Origin: Vicia villosa
Taxonomy: Eukaryota; Streptophyta; Magnoliopsida; Fabales; Fabaceae
NCBI RefSeq assembly: GCF_029867415.1
Contig: NC_081186.1
Location: forward strand, 21,889,915 to 21,953,914
Reading direction: 5' to 3'
Length of the DNA stretch: 64,000 bases
Shown: piece by piece, positions 34,654-46,444 of the stretch
How positions within the stretch are numbered: position 1 is the stretch's first letter
How the letters are laid out: every line of letters begins with the position of its first letter
Translations under genes and position numbers: made by a program
The notes under the pieces: generated by a model
The model's database searches: none
What the model saw: only the letters and a program-made list of their open reading frames with translations
What the model was told of the DNA's origin: nothing

Positions 34654-37600
34654 TGTCGCTACCCGCGAAAAATGGAATCAGAGTCGCCACTAATATATTT
34701 ATCCCATAAGGGAAAGGAATACCAGAAAACCTAACTCGAACAAGAACAAGGTCTTTCGACCAGAGAATAGGGCATGGGAGTCGGTTACGCAAGGGGAAGG
34801 TGCTAGCACCCCTCACGCCCATCGTACTCGATGGTATCCACCTATGTCTGTTTCTATCTAAAGGGTGTATCTATGTCTAAAACCTAAATGTGATCGAATG
34901 CAAAATAAACACGGGGAAAAGAAGGAATTATTTACAAGTGTGCTCGCTTAGGCCCCACGACCCAATGCCTACGTATCCTTTTCAGGAATCAGAGCGACCG
35001 TAGTTCGGCTCCATAATTTCCATTTTTTGTGTTTTTTAGTTGAACAGAGGTTAAGGTCACAATCCACGATGCTCGACCTTTGGAGACTTATACGCCTACT
35101 TTTGGAAAGGACTTAACTTGTTCTTAGGTGCCTAACAAGGCAAAAGAAAAGAATCTTGGGTTTGTGTTTTTTATGTAACTACATGATGAACAAAACCCAA
35201 TACAAGGTTTCGTACCACTTCATTACTTTGTTTTAATTCGAGCCTTTATTAAGTGTTTTAAGTGTTTTTGGTTAGGTATTTTTTAAAGGGATTTTATTTG
35301 CGATTTGAATCATATAAGAATGTATAACGGTAGAGAAACAGATTAGGGAATGAATCCCACTCATTTCTCTCCCCATTATATAGTGGTAGAGAAACAGATT
35401 AGGGAATAAATCCCACTCATTTCTCTTCCACTAAGTGAGTGAGAAACAGATTAGGGAATAAATCCCACTCATTTCTCTCTCACTTTTAGTAAGGTGTGAT
35501 TCACATCTTTATTTATTAGTGTCTTAATGTTGAAAAGAAAAAAGAATGAATAAAGGGGAACTAACCTATTCTCTAATCTAAGTTATTCTAATTCCTATTT
35601 AAGATCTAAACTAAAATCTAAGGGGAATTAACTAAGAAGAAAGTTGTTTAAGTTGACTAAAGTCAACTTTAACAACTAGGGGTATTTTAGACATTTCTCA
35701 AAATATAAAAATATTCACACAAAACCAAAAAAAAAAGAATTAAAATCTAAACTAACCATGAAAATATTCACAAGCAATTTTTTTGTATTTTTATTAAACC
35801 TAAAACTAATTTTAAGAATTAAACTAAAAACTCAATTTTATTCATGATTAACCAATCAAAAATTCAAAGAAACCAACAATTAAAATTCTAATAAAACAAC
35901 TATGGAATCTAAAAAATCTAATTGGTTAAGAAAATATTTTTGTCACATTTGTATTATTCAAAAAGAAAAATGAATTACAAGTCATAAATGGGAAAGAAAA
36001 CATTTTTACAAAAGGGAGTTAAAACCAACAGGGGTGTATTAGCAATGTTAGCATGAACTAAAAACTAGTTATAAGCAGAAGCTGGGCCTGTTCAGGGGGT
36101 GGGGAAAGCAAAGACGCCAGGCCCAGATTCACTGCATGATGGTGCGTTAGCAACAAGGGAGTGTGATTATGAAAACAACCCAGGCCCGAGTGATCCATGG
36201 CCCAACTATATTGCCTTATTCCAATTTTATTTCGTTTATCACTCAGCATGTGTATATTTGTTTTCTATTCTTTTTTTGGAACGTGACATTACACAGTTAC
36301 ACACCTCATGTCAATTGGTCACCCTTAATTTTAAGTCACAAGAAGACAAAAAAATATGCCCTCGGCCAATCAGAATATACCAACGCATCATTCAATCATA
36401 TGAATAAGACAAGAAGCCAACAAAATTGGATAATAGAACCAATACACGCGTGACACGTCAGCAAACGGAGAGAGGAAGCATAAACAAACAGAGACGCCGG
36501 AGCTAGGGCTCCGGTCGTCTTCCCCGACTAGTTTCACGGTGGCGTTCGTCACTTTTTTCCAGAAATAAAAAAGGATGTTACCGGTCCACTCGTTTTTTCG
36601 CACTGAGTTCAAATTTATGCTCCAATCCATCTATTTCTTCCTCTAAACATTAAACCGAAACCATTTGTAACACCAAAGTATAACTAATATCTACCAAAAA
36701 CAAGATCTAACCACAGTATGATGATTATTCATCTTCCACACTCGAATGTTTAACTTGCATACACGCAAATAAGCAACAGATTCAAGCAAATTGCAAACAA
36801 AAATCAAAGTTCCATAGGAAAGAATCAACTAATGAACATACAGGTATGCAAGATTCATATAAATCATGATGCTAAGTATTGGATCCTACCTGGAGAGATT
36901 CTTGAGCAGATATCTTCGGAAAACTTCAATCCTCTGCAACTCAACTTTGATTCTTTGAAGATGATGATGAAATTCGAGGATGTACAAAAATCCGCACGCT
37001 CTGAGAAATAAACTCGGATAATCCTCTTCTTCTTGCTGCTTGTGAATGAACAGATTAGCACTTTCAAAATGATGATGATGATGATGATGATGAACATACG
37101 CTAGCATAGAAAGATTCAGTAGCATCCATAGTGGTAACAAAATGACGTAGATGATGGAGGAGGGAAGAATATGAAGCTTGATGAAATGAGAGAAAGTGAT
37201 GAGAGGTATTTGGATCGGAGAAGTTTGTTAGGGCAGTTACGGTGGCCGGAGGTAGTTAGAGGAGATGGTTATGGTGGAGAGAGAAAGGAGAGAGTGAAGA
37301 TGAGAATCTGAAAAAAATGAAGTCTCTCCCTTGGATTTGTGAAGGGCGTGGAGTTATATAGTGTGAGGTTGTGTGGCTCAAGGAGTGTATTATGTTATGG
37401 TATGACTCATGTGTAGTGGATATTTTTCTTACCCTTAGCAAGCAAGTTTACTCATTTATGGTAAGCATCTGGTAGCTTTCGTACATACAATGATGTGCCT
37501 AACAACTTCTCTTGCGCATGCCCTGGTCCACGCTTATCAGCCTTATGCTAAGCCAACACACTGACTTCGTGTATCTCTATCTCCCTCTCTAAGACATCTT

Positions 37601-39069
37601 TTAGCTCACTCTTGGACCCAATGAGGAGAATACATGGAATAGAGGAAATTTGATGTTGGAAGGTTGGCAAAACGAAGCTTGGAAGTGGGAGAAAAGTGAC
37701 TTGAAACATGGTGGGCTGTGGCTGCATGGGCTTGCGCGAGCGTGACTTAGCTTGGCTTAACATTCATGGCAAAGACGTGGCTTAGCCAGGGCACACATTT
37801 GGATGACTCTACCTCAATCCACAAGCATCCAATTTATACAACCTATGGCTCGTTGAGAAGAAGAAATGGCAGGGAATAACTTTACACCATGCTTGATCAA
37901 AATGGAGATTCGTGGAGCTTAAAAAACGACCTCAAATTTGGCGCACCACCTGTTTGCGAAAATGACTGCGTGTGACTCAGAGTTCAGCCTGGCCGGATGC
38001 CTGACTTGAGATTTGCGAGGCAGTGAATTTGAAGCTTCATATATGATTCAATATTTGTCCAATTGACTTGATTCTTGGCTTAATTAATAGAGAACGCGGA
38101 GGGGAATGTAATAACACCAAGACTCCATTCATAGCACACTTGTATATCTCTAAAATCAGCTTGAAATTTGGCATTCCACATGTTTGATACAATGCCTGGT
38201 CATGACCTGGAAATCTGCCATGCAACCTTGGTTCCAACAACTATGAACACCCAACTTCTCTCATCCATATCTCTTTATCTAGCATTCAAATGAGAAAACC
38301 TTCAACTACAAAGTTATAGATTCATATGAAATAAACCACTTTATTGTTGACCTTGTTTTAAATTGAATCCTGAATCTAGGTGAGAAGTGTGCTTGAAGTT
38401 GACTGATCATCATGCTTTAAAATGTCAAAATATTTTCTAAGTGTGAGAACTTTCCTTTTTTAGCATAGCTTCAAAAAAAGGCAACTTTGACAATTTCTTG
38501 ATTTTATTTTATTTTGTTGACTTTCTTTGACCGACTTTCCACCAAAAGTCAATATTTGACGGTTGACCTTGATTTTGACAAAAAAAGTCAACTTTTCCTG
38601 ATTTTTTCAAATTGCGGATGAATTTTCCCGATTAATCCATTTCCGATATAATTCTCAATCAGTTTTCAACCAAAGAAGCCCTAATGAATATTTCTTCAAG
38701 ACAACCACATTTCACACTCAAAACCATCTCCTGATTAAATTTTGACCAAAAAGTCAACAGGGTTGACTTTGGCCAAAACCCTGATGAACCTGAGATTTGT
38801 ATCTTTTAACCAGAGCTTTGACTCGGAGAGAATGAAACCCTGATTTTAGGAGTATGCCAATGGAAATGATCCTCTTCAATAAGACATCAGATCTGATTCT
38901 TCTCAACCAAGAATTTCCTCAACCTCAGCCCCTCTTTGTCAATCTTCTTGAACAGTAACAATGATATGCATGAAAGTGCCAAATGAATGACCTACATGAG
39001 GTATGCACATGGATGTGAGGTGAGGGCCAATTGGGGAATAAATAATTGTGAAAATTTTGGGGTGCAACA
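34654..39069 (-). repeat. Ogre C 5' LTR (right copy)
   Basis: This 4416-bp copy of 7978-12427 has many scattered substitutions relative to it, and lacks about 39 bp present at 10630-10670. On the minus strand it starts TGTTGCACCCC at 39069. The open frames within it are mirrored in the left LTR and are not convincing genes. Confidence 0.93.
37354..37360 (-). promoter_or_regulatory. Candidate TATA box in Ogre C 5' LTR
   Basis: TATATAA on the minus strand is followed by a GC-rich CCACGCCC stretch in otherwise AT-rich DNA. The match is conserved in the left LTR at about 10711-10718. It lies about 1.7 kb into the LTR. Confidence 0.45.
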
Positions 39070-40645
39070 CACTCCAAAGTTGATTCTTGATATTCTGACC
39101 AGAAGAACTCTAGTTGCTGACTTCCCTCTGATGTTCAAGGAAGAATTATCAGAATCTGTTCAACTCTATCCGGAATCATGTGTAAGAGACTAGTCAGAAG
39201 TTGGCCCTGTTTGGATTCGTGGAAGAACTCTTCCATCTTTGGATGAGTTAAACAAAAAGGATAAGAATAAGAAATAGAAGAACCTGAAGAAAAAGGTTAC
39301 TGATGAAGGTCCTGCTGCAAAGAAAGACAAGAAGCAGAAGAAACCTTCAGGTATTGTTATCTCTGACTCTGTACCTGTTAACAGTTTTGAACAAATATCA
39401 ACAGAATCTCTTAAAGTTGCCCGAACTTCTGAACAGTTTCAGAAGCTCATAGAAGAGATAGATAATGTAGACACTTCTAGTTTACACTCTTCTTCCGACC
39501 TTCCCCCTCAGATAATTCAACTATCCTCAGAAATTCCACCCTCTTCCACCTCCACAAAAAGAAAACGTTCTCTTCATTATGAACAAACTCTGAACCCCCA
39601 ACCTCTAACTATTATCTTCCCACAAATTCCATCTGAAAATATCTTTTCCACTAATCAACCTCATACAACCTTCTCCATTCCTAAACCAATCTCACCAATC
39701 AATAACCCTTCATCACCATCCACTTTTTCTGACCCTCTTGTTGCTATCATTGACTCTGAAAATGAAGCAGAATCTTCACCCCCTCCATCCTCTTCAAACA
39801 TCTCCTTGTTTAATAGAATCCCTGAACCTTATTTCATTCTCAACCAAGTTGATCCAATAACCGTCCTCAACCCTCCAAAACCCTCTGTTGATATTCGTTT
39901 TGAATTGTTGAAGTATAAGGTACGGACAGGGTTAGATGCTCTGAAGGTTGCTCATGATTCTAAGCTGGATCATGTAGCTGCTGGGAAGCTTTGGAAAGCT
40001 TTTACTAAGGAAGTTCAAGAGGAGTTTCTGGACCTCCAGAAGGACTGTCTTGCCGATGCTCCTGGTCCTGCTGGACTATTGCTGGATTTCGGCAGTGGAA
40101 GGTATTATCATCCTATCACTGACTGGAGGCCTCTAGAAGAGAAGCCTTTCGTTGATGAGATGGAAGCAGATAATTCTTTGGCTCTGGTTGTTTGGAAGCC
40201 ATATCCATACAAAGTTCTGACTGGAGATTTTCAGCTTCTGTTCAACTGGTTTAGAGAGAATCCTCTGGAAGAGAATCCTGACATGGTGTATCTAGAGGTT
40301 GAGTATCCTCTAGAAGTTGAGATTCCTGTTTTTCAAGAGCATCCTGCTGAAGAAATTTATGTTGAGGAAAATCAATAAGATGCTCAAATGGTTGAGGCTG
40401 ATGCTGCTCATCCTTTCCTAAAAGATAACCTTGTTGCTTCTTCTGCTGATCCTTCATCTTCTATTTTGATGAACACTCAGAAAGAACTCCAACAGAATCA
40501 GGCTACCTTGGCTAGTCGTCTGGACAAGCAAGATGACACCAATGCTGAAATCAAAACTTGGATGCAGAGACAAGAAGAAACCTCCAAGAAGCAAGCTGAA
40601 GACACCTCTGAGATTAAGAACCTTTTGGTCGCCTTAGCCTCTTAG

Positions 40646-41564
40646 TTTAGCCAGTCGTAGTCTGTGTCTTTTGTCTTAGTTGGTTTTCTTTATTTTTGCA
40701 TTTGTTTTGTTTGCATCTTCCTTGTACTCCCTTCTAATTAATCAATGAATATTATCTTTTCTCTCTTCACTCTGTGTGTCTTTCATCTGAATCTTTTATA
40801 CTTTTTGATGTTATGACAAAAAGGGGGAGAAGCGTGCTAATTGAATTGATTTATAATATCAGTTGTTGGGCTTAAGTCTCAACATTCATAGCATATATTG
40901 CAAGTTTTCTGTCTTTGATAGTTTTGCAGGAATGTGATACTCTGGACAAGCTCAATAAGGGAGAAGCGAATATGGGGAGAAGCAAATATTAAGGAGAAGC
41001 AAAACTGAAGAGAAGCATCTCTCAAAGAGTTGAAGCAATCAAGCGCTTAATGTTCTGATACATTTCAAGTTTTGATACAAGCCTTTTCTAAAGTGCTCTG
41101 ATACAAACCTTGCTCTGATTGCTCCCATACAAGAAGTTGCAAGATCATAAAGAAGCTAGGCTCTAATGCAAGAAGCCATAAAGCTCTAAAACAAGCAAGC
41201 TTTCTTGATGCTCTAATAGAAGACTGAAGATAGAGCTCTGATACAAGTGATCTCAAAGAGAAATTTAAAGCTTTAAAGCTGTCCAATGGAAGCTCTGAAG
41301 TGAAGCTCTGAATTATCTGAAAGTTCAAAGTTCAACGTGAAAGTCTCATCTGAAATGGAAAAATACTCAGGGAAGTCTTTTATTTATAAAATCTTCTAGT
41401 ATTTATTTCAGGGGGAGATTATTAATCTCAGGGGGAGACATATTCACACACTCTGAACTATATGCTTTATGCTATATCTGTGTATTGTCTTTGTTCATCT
41501 GATATTCTGGATAAAAATTCATATCAATTCTGTATATTTTTTTCATCATCAAAAAGGGGGAGAT
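40646..41564 (+). other. Element A 3' spacer and polypurine tract
   Basis: This non-coding spacer is rich in short CTCTGA/AAGCTCTGA words, like the repeat-rich spacer of D. It ends in the purine tract AAAAAGGGGGAGAT at 41551-41564, just before the LTR. The word GGGGGAGA recurs at 41412 and 41432. Confidence 0.75.
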
Positions 41565-42677
41565 TGTTAGAACAAGAAATGTTCTGATCAATATTCTTAG
41601 TTTTGATGATAACATTATGTATGAATTTTGTATAAGACAATGTGGTACTCTAATCCTTTACGTTTACCATTTCAGGAAAAGTATAAAAGAGTATGCACAA
41701 ATCAGCATTCAGAAGCACTGACCCAGAAGTTCTAGATGGCTTCATCAGAACATGGTATGGCAAGACATCAGAAGATGGTCTTGCAAATCAGAACATGATC
41801 TGGAAAGCATCAGAAGATGGCAGTCAGAAGTAAAAGCTCTGAAGCTCAGATGGTATCACACTCAAAGCACTTCAAAGTCTGAAGACAGAAGTTGCATCTG
41901 CACTAAAGCTGAAGACTCTGATATTCAAACGTTGTTATCTACAAATCTGAGTCCAGAAGAAAGTACAAGATGAAAAGGCTATAACGTCAAATCTCTGACT
42001 GACAAAAGGAACGTTAGAAGCTACAAAAGGAACGTTAGAAGCTACAAAAGGCAAAGTCAGTAAAAGCAGCAAAAGCATGGCTCGAGGTAGTTGACAAAAG
42101 TGTGAAACATTAAATGCAGCGTTGTACTATTCACACAAAGCATTAAATGCTCCCAACGGTCATTTCCTCTCAACGCCTATATATAGAAGTTCTGATTCAG
42201 AAGCAGCAACCAACTCTCTTGCATTATACAAAAACGTTGTCAAACTGAAATCGTGAAAAGCAAAGAAGAACTTCATTTTCAACCTCGCAACTTTGTAAGA
42301 TCTCAGTGAGTGTTAAGAACTAGAACTTAAGAGAAATATCACTTTGTGATTACAGCTTTATTAGAAGCAAGCTATACTCTTGTAAACTTTTATTTTACAT
42401 TGATTGTAAAAGGATTTCCTAGAGTGATCAAGTTGTGATCTATAGACTCTAGAAGACTTAGAGGGTATCTAAGTGGAGAACCATTGTAATCAGTTTGATT
42501 AGTGGATTAAATCCTCAGTTGAGGTAAATCACCTTGTCAGGGATGGACTGAAGTAGTTTAGTTAACAACGAACCAGGATAAAAATAATTGTGTTCTTTAT
42601 TTTTATCTATCATTTTTTAGAAGTTACACTTATTCAACCCCCCCCCCCCCCCTTTCTAAGTCTTTTTCACTCCTTCA
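41565..42677 (+). repeat. Element A 3' LTR
   Basis: This 1113-bp LTR starts TGTTAGAACAAG and ends TCACTCCTTCA. It is clearly related to, but well diverged from, the LTR of D. It has TATATATA at 42178-42185 and a run of 15 C at 42638-42652 where D has seven. Confidence 0.9.
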
Positions 42678-42737
42678 CTATATAGTAGTCTTAGAGGTAG
42701 AAACATAATTTTTTGATCTCGGGTATGTTAACCTCGG

Positions 42738-42960
42738 GGTTTATTTTAGTCCCTTAACTTTAAAAAATGTCAATATTGGTCCCTTAATTCTTCAAAAGGT
42801 GACATGTTAGTCCTTTTCGTCTAATTCGTGACAAAAAAGTTGTGAAATCGGTCGCTAAATTTGTCGCTAATTAGATGAAAAAGATTAACATGGTACATTT
42901 TGATGATTTGAGGGACCAATATGGATCTTTTTTAAGTTAAGGATGATCAGTGCATTTTTA
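42738..42960. mobile_element. MITE with about 90-bp imperfect inverted repeats
   Basis: The left arm (CCCTTAACTTTAAAAAATGT..., containing ATTGGTCCCTT) is the diverged reverse complement of the right arm (...AGGGACCAATAT, TTTAAGTTAAGG). The centre is a short GTCGCTAA-rich loop. Exact ends and target duplication were not resolved. Confidence 0.65.
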
Positions 42961-43025
42961 TTCACTTTCCTCTATGCTTTTACTTATACATTTTCATGGT
43001 TTGCTTTGCTTATTTTTATATTTTA

Positions 43026-43329
43026 GGTTTTAATGCACTTTTGCTCCCTGTAAGTTAGCGAGTTTTTTATTTTCGTCCTTGTAAGTTATTTTTTTTATTT
43101 GAGTCCCTGTATCTTACTTTTTGCTTGAGGTTTAGTACCTAAAGCCAAAATCCGTAGGAAAATCTGCAGGTTACCTGCAGATTTTCCTACGAAATTTCAT
43201 GCGAATTTTGATTTTAGGGACTAAACGAACGCGAAAGTGAAATATAGGGACTCAAACCAAAAAAAATAACTTACAGGGACGAAAATAAAAAATTCGCTAA
43301 CTTACAAGGATGAAAAGTGCATTTAAGCC
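43026..43329. mobile_element. Mutator-like MITE with 9-bp target duplication
   Basis: This 304-bp element has long terminal inverted repeats (about 90 bp) with ends GGYTTAAATGCACTTTT (one base varies). A perfect 9-bp duplication, TATATTTTA, lies at 43017-43025 and 43330-43338. The inner centre is itself palindromic (AAATCTGCAGGTTACCTGCA at 43162-43181). Nine-base duplications with long inverted repeats are typical of Mutator-type elements. Confidence 0.88.
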
Positions 43330-43338
43330 TATATTTTA

Positions 43339-44339
43339 TAATCTTTTTCTAATTTAGTTTATTTTTTGTTTAATTTCATTTTCGCACTTTATTTTCAACA
43401 TTAGTAGTCTGCACTAAAACGATCATAACTGGATCTCCGGGAATCAGATCGATGCATTCTAATAATCACTGGAAAGCTAAAAAAAGAGCTAAAACTTTCA
43501 TGGTGGAGTCAAAGTCAGATTCGGAACGCATATTTTACAAAATTTCGTTTGAAGCTACAGCATTAGTTTTATTTAGTTTTGGGTCGTTAGTTTTGGGCCT
43601 GGGTTATGTCTGTTTGACCCAGTTAGGTTATGACCCGAATTCTTGTTTCTCCCATTTACCTAGGGTTAGCGGTACTGTTCAGTTTCTCACGTTTTACTAT
43701 TCACGAAAAAAATACTTTTTGCTCTGTACGCTTGAATGGATAACTAATCCTAAGGGGCAATCTGGCGAATTTGAATTCAACAAGACTTTGAGGTTTTTAT
43801 CAATTTCAATTTAATTCACTTCCTTTCTAATTTGTTCTATAATTTTCGTTTGCTTAATTCGTTCCTTATAGAATAGATTGGATTTAATTCGATTGATATA
43901 TGTTCCTTACTTTAATCGCGTTTAACTTAGCTTTTTCGTTAATTCGCGCTACCCTTAATCGTTTGCTTAATTCGGTGAACCGTTTGCTTAATTCGGTGAT
44001 TAGTAACATAATTTGTGTAGTATTGTCGATGCTTGTTTCTTCAATAGTGTAATCGAATAGGAATTGGAACCGCTTAGGGAATTGTAATTGTAATGACCAA
44101 TGATAAGTTGGAAGTCGAACCGGTAGATTAACCTGTTTTAGTCACTTATTTGCTATTTTCTTCATAAATCATTCTTGAACCATAAACCAAACCCCCCCAA
44201 ATCGATTTTGATTGGTTGATTATTACAATAATCCTTGTGATATGACTCGATCCATTGTCTCTATATTATATTTTCAAAATACTCGTTTTTTATCCGCGCG
44301 CGACAGCGGATCAAGGGACCAATATAAATCATGAGATTA
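43339..44339. other. Unassigned repeat-like stretch, possibly a decayed LTR
   Basis: The composition is mixed, with motifs seen in plant LTRs and a tandem CGTTTGCTTAATTCGGTGA near 43960-43999. The 120-codon frame at 43452-43814 has no recognisable domain. No clear ends or duplications were found. Confidence 0.3.
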
Positions 44340-46112
44340 ATATACGGGACTAAAAAGGATATTAGACATTTTTCTAATTTACTTGACCTCATATCTAACT
44401 TTTTTAAGATGAGAAATAATTCATTAAATAAATTCAGAAGTTAGATTAATTACATTATTTTATTTGTAGTTTGTCATGGGAGATAGGTGGATTTCTTTCT
44501 CCTTTTCAGATTCATCGAATTAGTCCATGTTATTGTCATCGCATACAATGTAAGCTCTCTCTGAATATTTTCGTGGTCTTTTTTATCTTCTAGATTTTCA
44601 TTAATTATGCGGACATTTTGGCTTTATGTTCCTATTCTTTCCACACTTGAAGCAAGTTGGAATGACGGTCGATCTTTCTTTATTTTTCTTCTGGAATTTT
44701 GATAGGCTTTTTTATGCTTTAGGAATTATTTGAATTTGAGAAATATGAGATACATATATTCATCACTTTCACTTTGACAAGCTTCATCTTCTGATTTTAT
44801 GCTTTTGACATTTGTAGCTTTTAGTGCAAGATTTTTCTTCTTTTTGTGCTTTCTTCATTTTAAAATATCCTTTGTAGTTTCATTTCATGTTCCTGCAATT
44901 TTCCAAACAAGGTGGCCAAATCCATAGAAGATAAATCTTTAGAATCATAAATCATAGTAACTTTAGGTTGTTAGTTGCAGTTTAGGCATCTAAGGAGTTT
45001 ATTAATTAAATCATTGTTTAGAAAAAATTCCCCAAGTTCTCAAGTGATTCACAATATGAATAAAATATTTTTCCATTTCCTGAATATTTTCCTCAAGTTT
45101 CATTCTAAAAATCTCGTTGTAACGCCCGGATTTTGGTCCAAGACATTACTAAAAAATTATATTTATTTTAAAAAAACTTGCTACAATTTTTTGTAATTTA
45201 AAATTATAATTACAAGTTTGGAAATATATGTGACTTAAAGTAAAGCAAATGAATTCGATAAAAACCCAATTTGATCCCCATGATCTTGTGTAACCTCGTG
45301 CTATTTTCACTTAACATCTTCAAATTGATTGGTACATAAAATGTTGGCTGTAAGGGGTCAACTTCCTTAATCCATAACCATACATAGCAAAACTAATCAA
45401 GGAATTTAAAATCAAAAAAAATATGAGTATATTATTCTTTGCCAAAAAATATATAAATTAACCATTACCAAATTTTCTCTAAATTAGAGGATAAAACATT
45501 AAAACCAAATAAAAACATATATACAGACCCAACTTAAAATAAAGAGTTATTACTCATTAAAAAAAGAAATTGTATCTCATATGTATAAATATATTCATAA
45601 CACGTATCACAGAACTTATATCAAAGCATCAAGAACAAAAGGTGAATATGCATGCTCTTAACATTATATAATTCAGATATAATCAGCTCGCCACTAAGGC
45701 ATCACACAGAATTCATCCCATATCAATGGAGAAAATAAATCGTCACTAAGGCACCACACAACAATGCATATGTCATGTCATGATGAAAATGCAAGCACGC
45801 CACTTAGACAAATCCTACCACTTGGGAAATCATACTGTTCAAATAATAACACATCATCATGCACGTGACTAAAATTATGACATTTTAATAATCAATCTAC
45901 CACTTAGGTAGACACAACTCAAGCAACAGAAAAACACATATACACACATTTATAATATACAATCACACCACTTAGACAAACATACCAAAGAAATATAATA
46001 ACACATAATATCCATTATTTCACAATCAAACATATCTACTAACAACTCCAAAACTAAATAAATAATTAAAATATATTAATATTCACATTTCTTGCATATT
46101 TCTTTCACCATA

Positions 46113-46114
<2 letters not shown>

Positions 46115-46186
<72 letters not shown>
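46115..46186. repeat. (AT)n microsatellite
   Basis: An uninterrupted AT dinucleotide run of about 72 bp within solo LTR F. Confidence 0.95.
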
Positions 46187-46188
<2 letters not shown>

Positions 46189-46444
46189 GTACTTTTCCAT
46201 ACAATTTAAAATTAGACATGAAATTGAGAGTCGATTGAATATTGTATGCTGTTTGGATGTGTTAAGGAAAAAAGTATTATTTTTATAATAATAAAATATA
46301 ATAAGATTAAGGTGTTTGGGTTTGGGTTATGTGATATATATGTTCACCCGATCGTTTTGGTGTGGGTTTTGCGTAAATTGGAAATATGGTGAGGATGATA
46401 CGAACAAAACAATAATGTTAATAAAATCGAGAAGATGGTTTTAT

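Larger units (their letters stand above)
7978..39069 (-). mobile_element. Element C: Ogre-type Ty3/gypsy retrotransposon (31.1 kb with nested D)
   Basis: The termini TGTCGCTACC and GGTGCAACA are flanked by a perfect 5-bp duplication, CACTC, at 7973-7977 and 39070-39074. The 4.4-kb LTRs, an extra ORF1 before gag, the order PR-RT-RNase H-INT, a spliceable intron between PR and RT, and tandem repeats between pol and the 3' LTR are the known hallmarks of Ogre elements of the Tat lineage. Minus element D and its duplication, C is about 21.5 kb. All coding is on the minus strand. Nonsense mutations in ORF1, gag and RT, plus the insertion of D in RT, make it non-functional for proteins. LTR divergence counted by eye is roughly 60-70 substitutions over 4.4 kb. 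Confidence 0.95.
7119..40645 (+). pseudogene. Element A env-like third ORF, split by Ogre C
   Basis: The start at 7119 is preferred over 7044 because it follows a CT-rich leader and begins a serine/glutamine-rich N-terminus (polyglutamine near 7170-7200). The first part runs 7119-7977 with a TAA at 7779-7781. Coding resumes after Ogre C at 39070, is broken by stops near 39190 and 39275, continues through a proline/serine-rich middle, then an open stretch 39806-40378, a stop, and a last stretch 40388-40645. The C-terminal 60 residues are rich in Gln, Lys and Glu in a coiled-coil-like pattern. Third ORFs of this kind in sireviruses are called env-like from position. No clear signal peptide or transmembrane segment was seen, so an envelope function is not supported here. 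Confidence 0.7.
1..42677 (+). mobile_element. Element A: SIRE/Maximus-type Ty1/copia, decayed, 5' end outside window
   Basis: Gag, pol and env-like coding remnants run in order on the + strand and are followed by a polypurine tract and a 3' LTR at 41565-42677. The order protease, integrase, reverse transcriptase, RNase H is the copia order. The extra ORF after pol and the long spacer are typical of the SIRE (sirevirus) lineage. Gag and pol align throughout with element D in this same window, so the two are one broad family. A is broken by solo LTR B at 1761-4442 and by Ogre C at 7978-39069. Without these, about 8.9 kb of A is present. Several nonsense mutations and one 11-bp duplication show it is dead. 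The 5' LTR lies left of base 1, so its target duplication cannot be checked. Confidence 0.93.
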
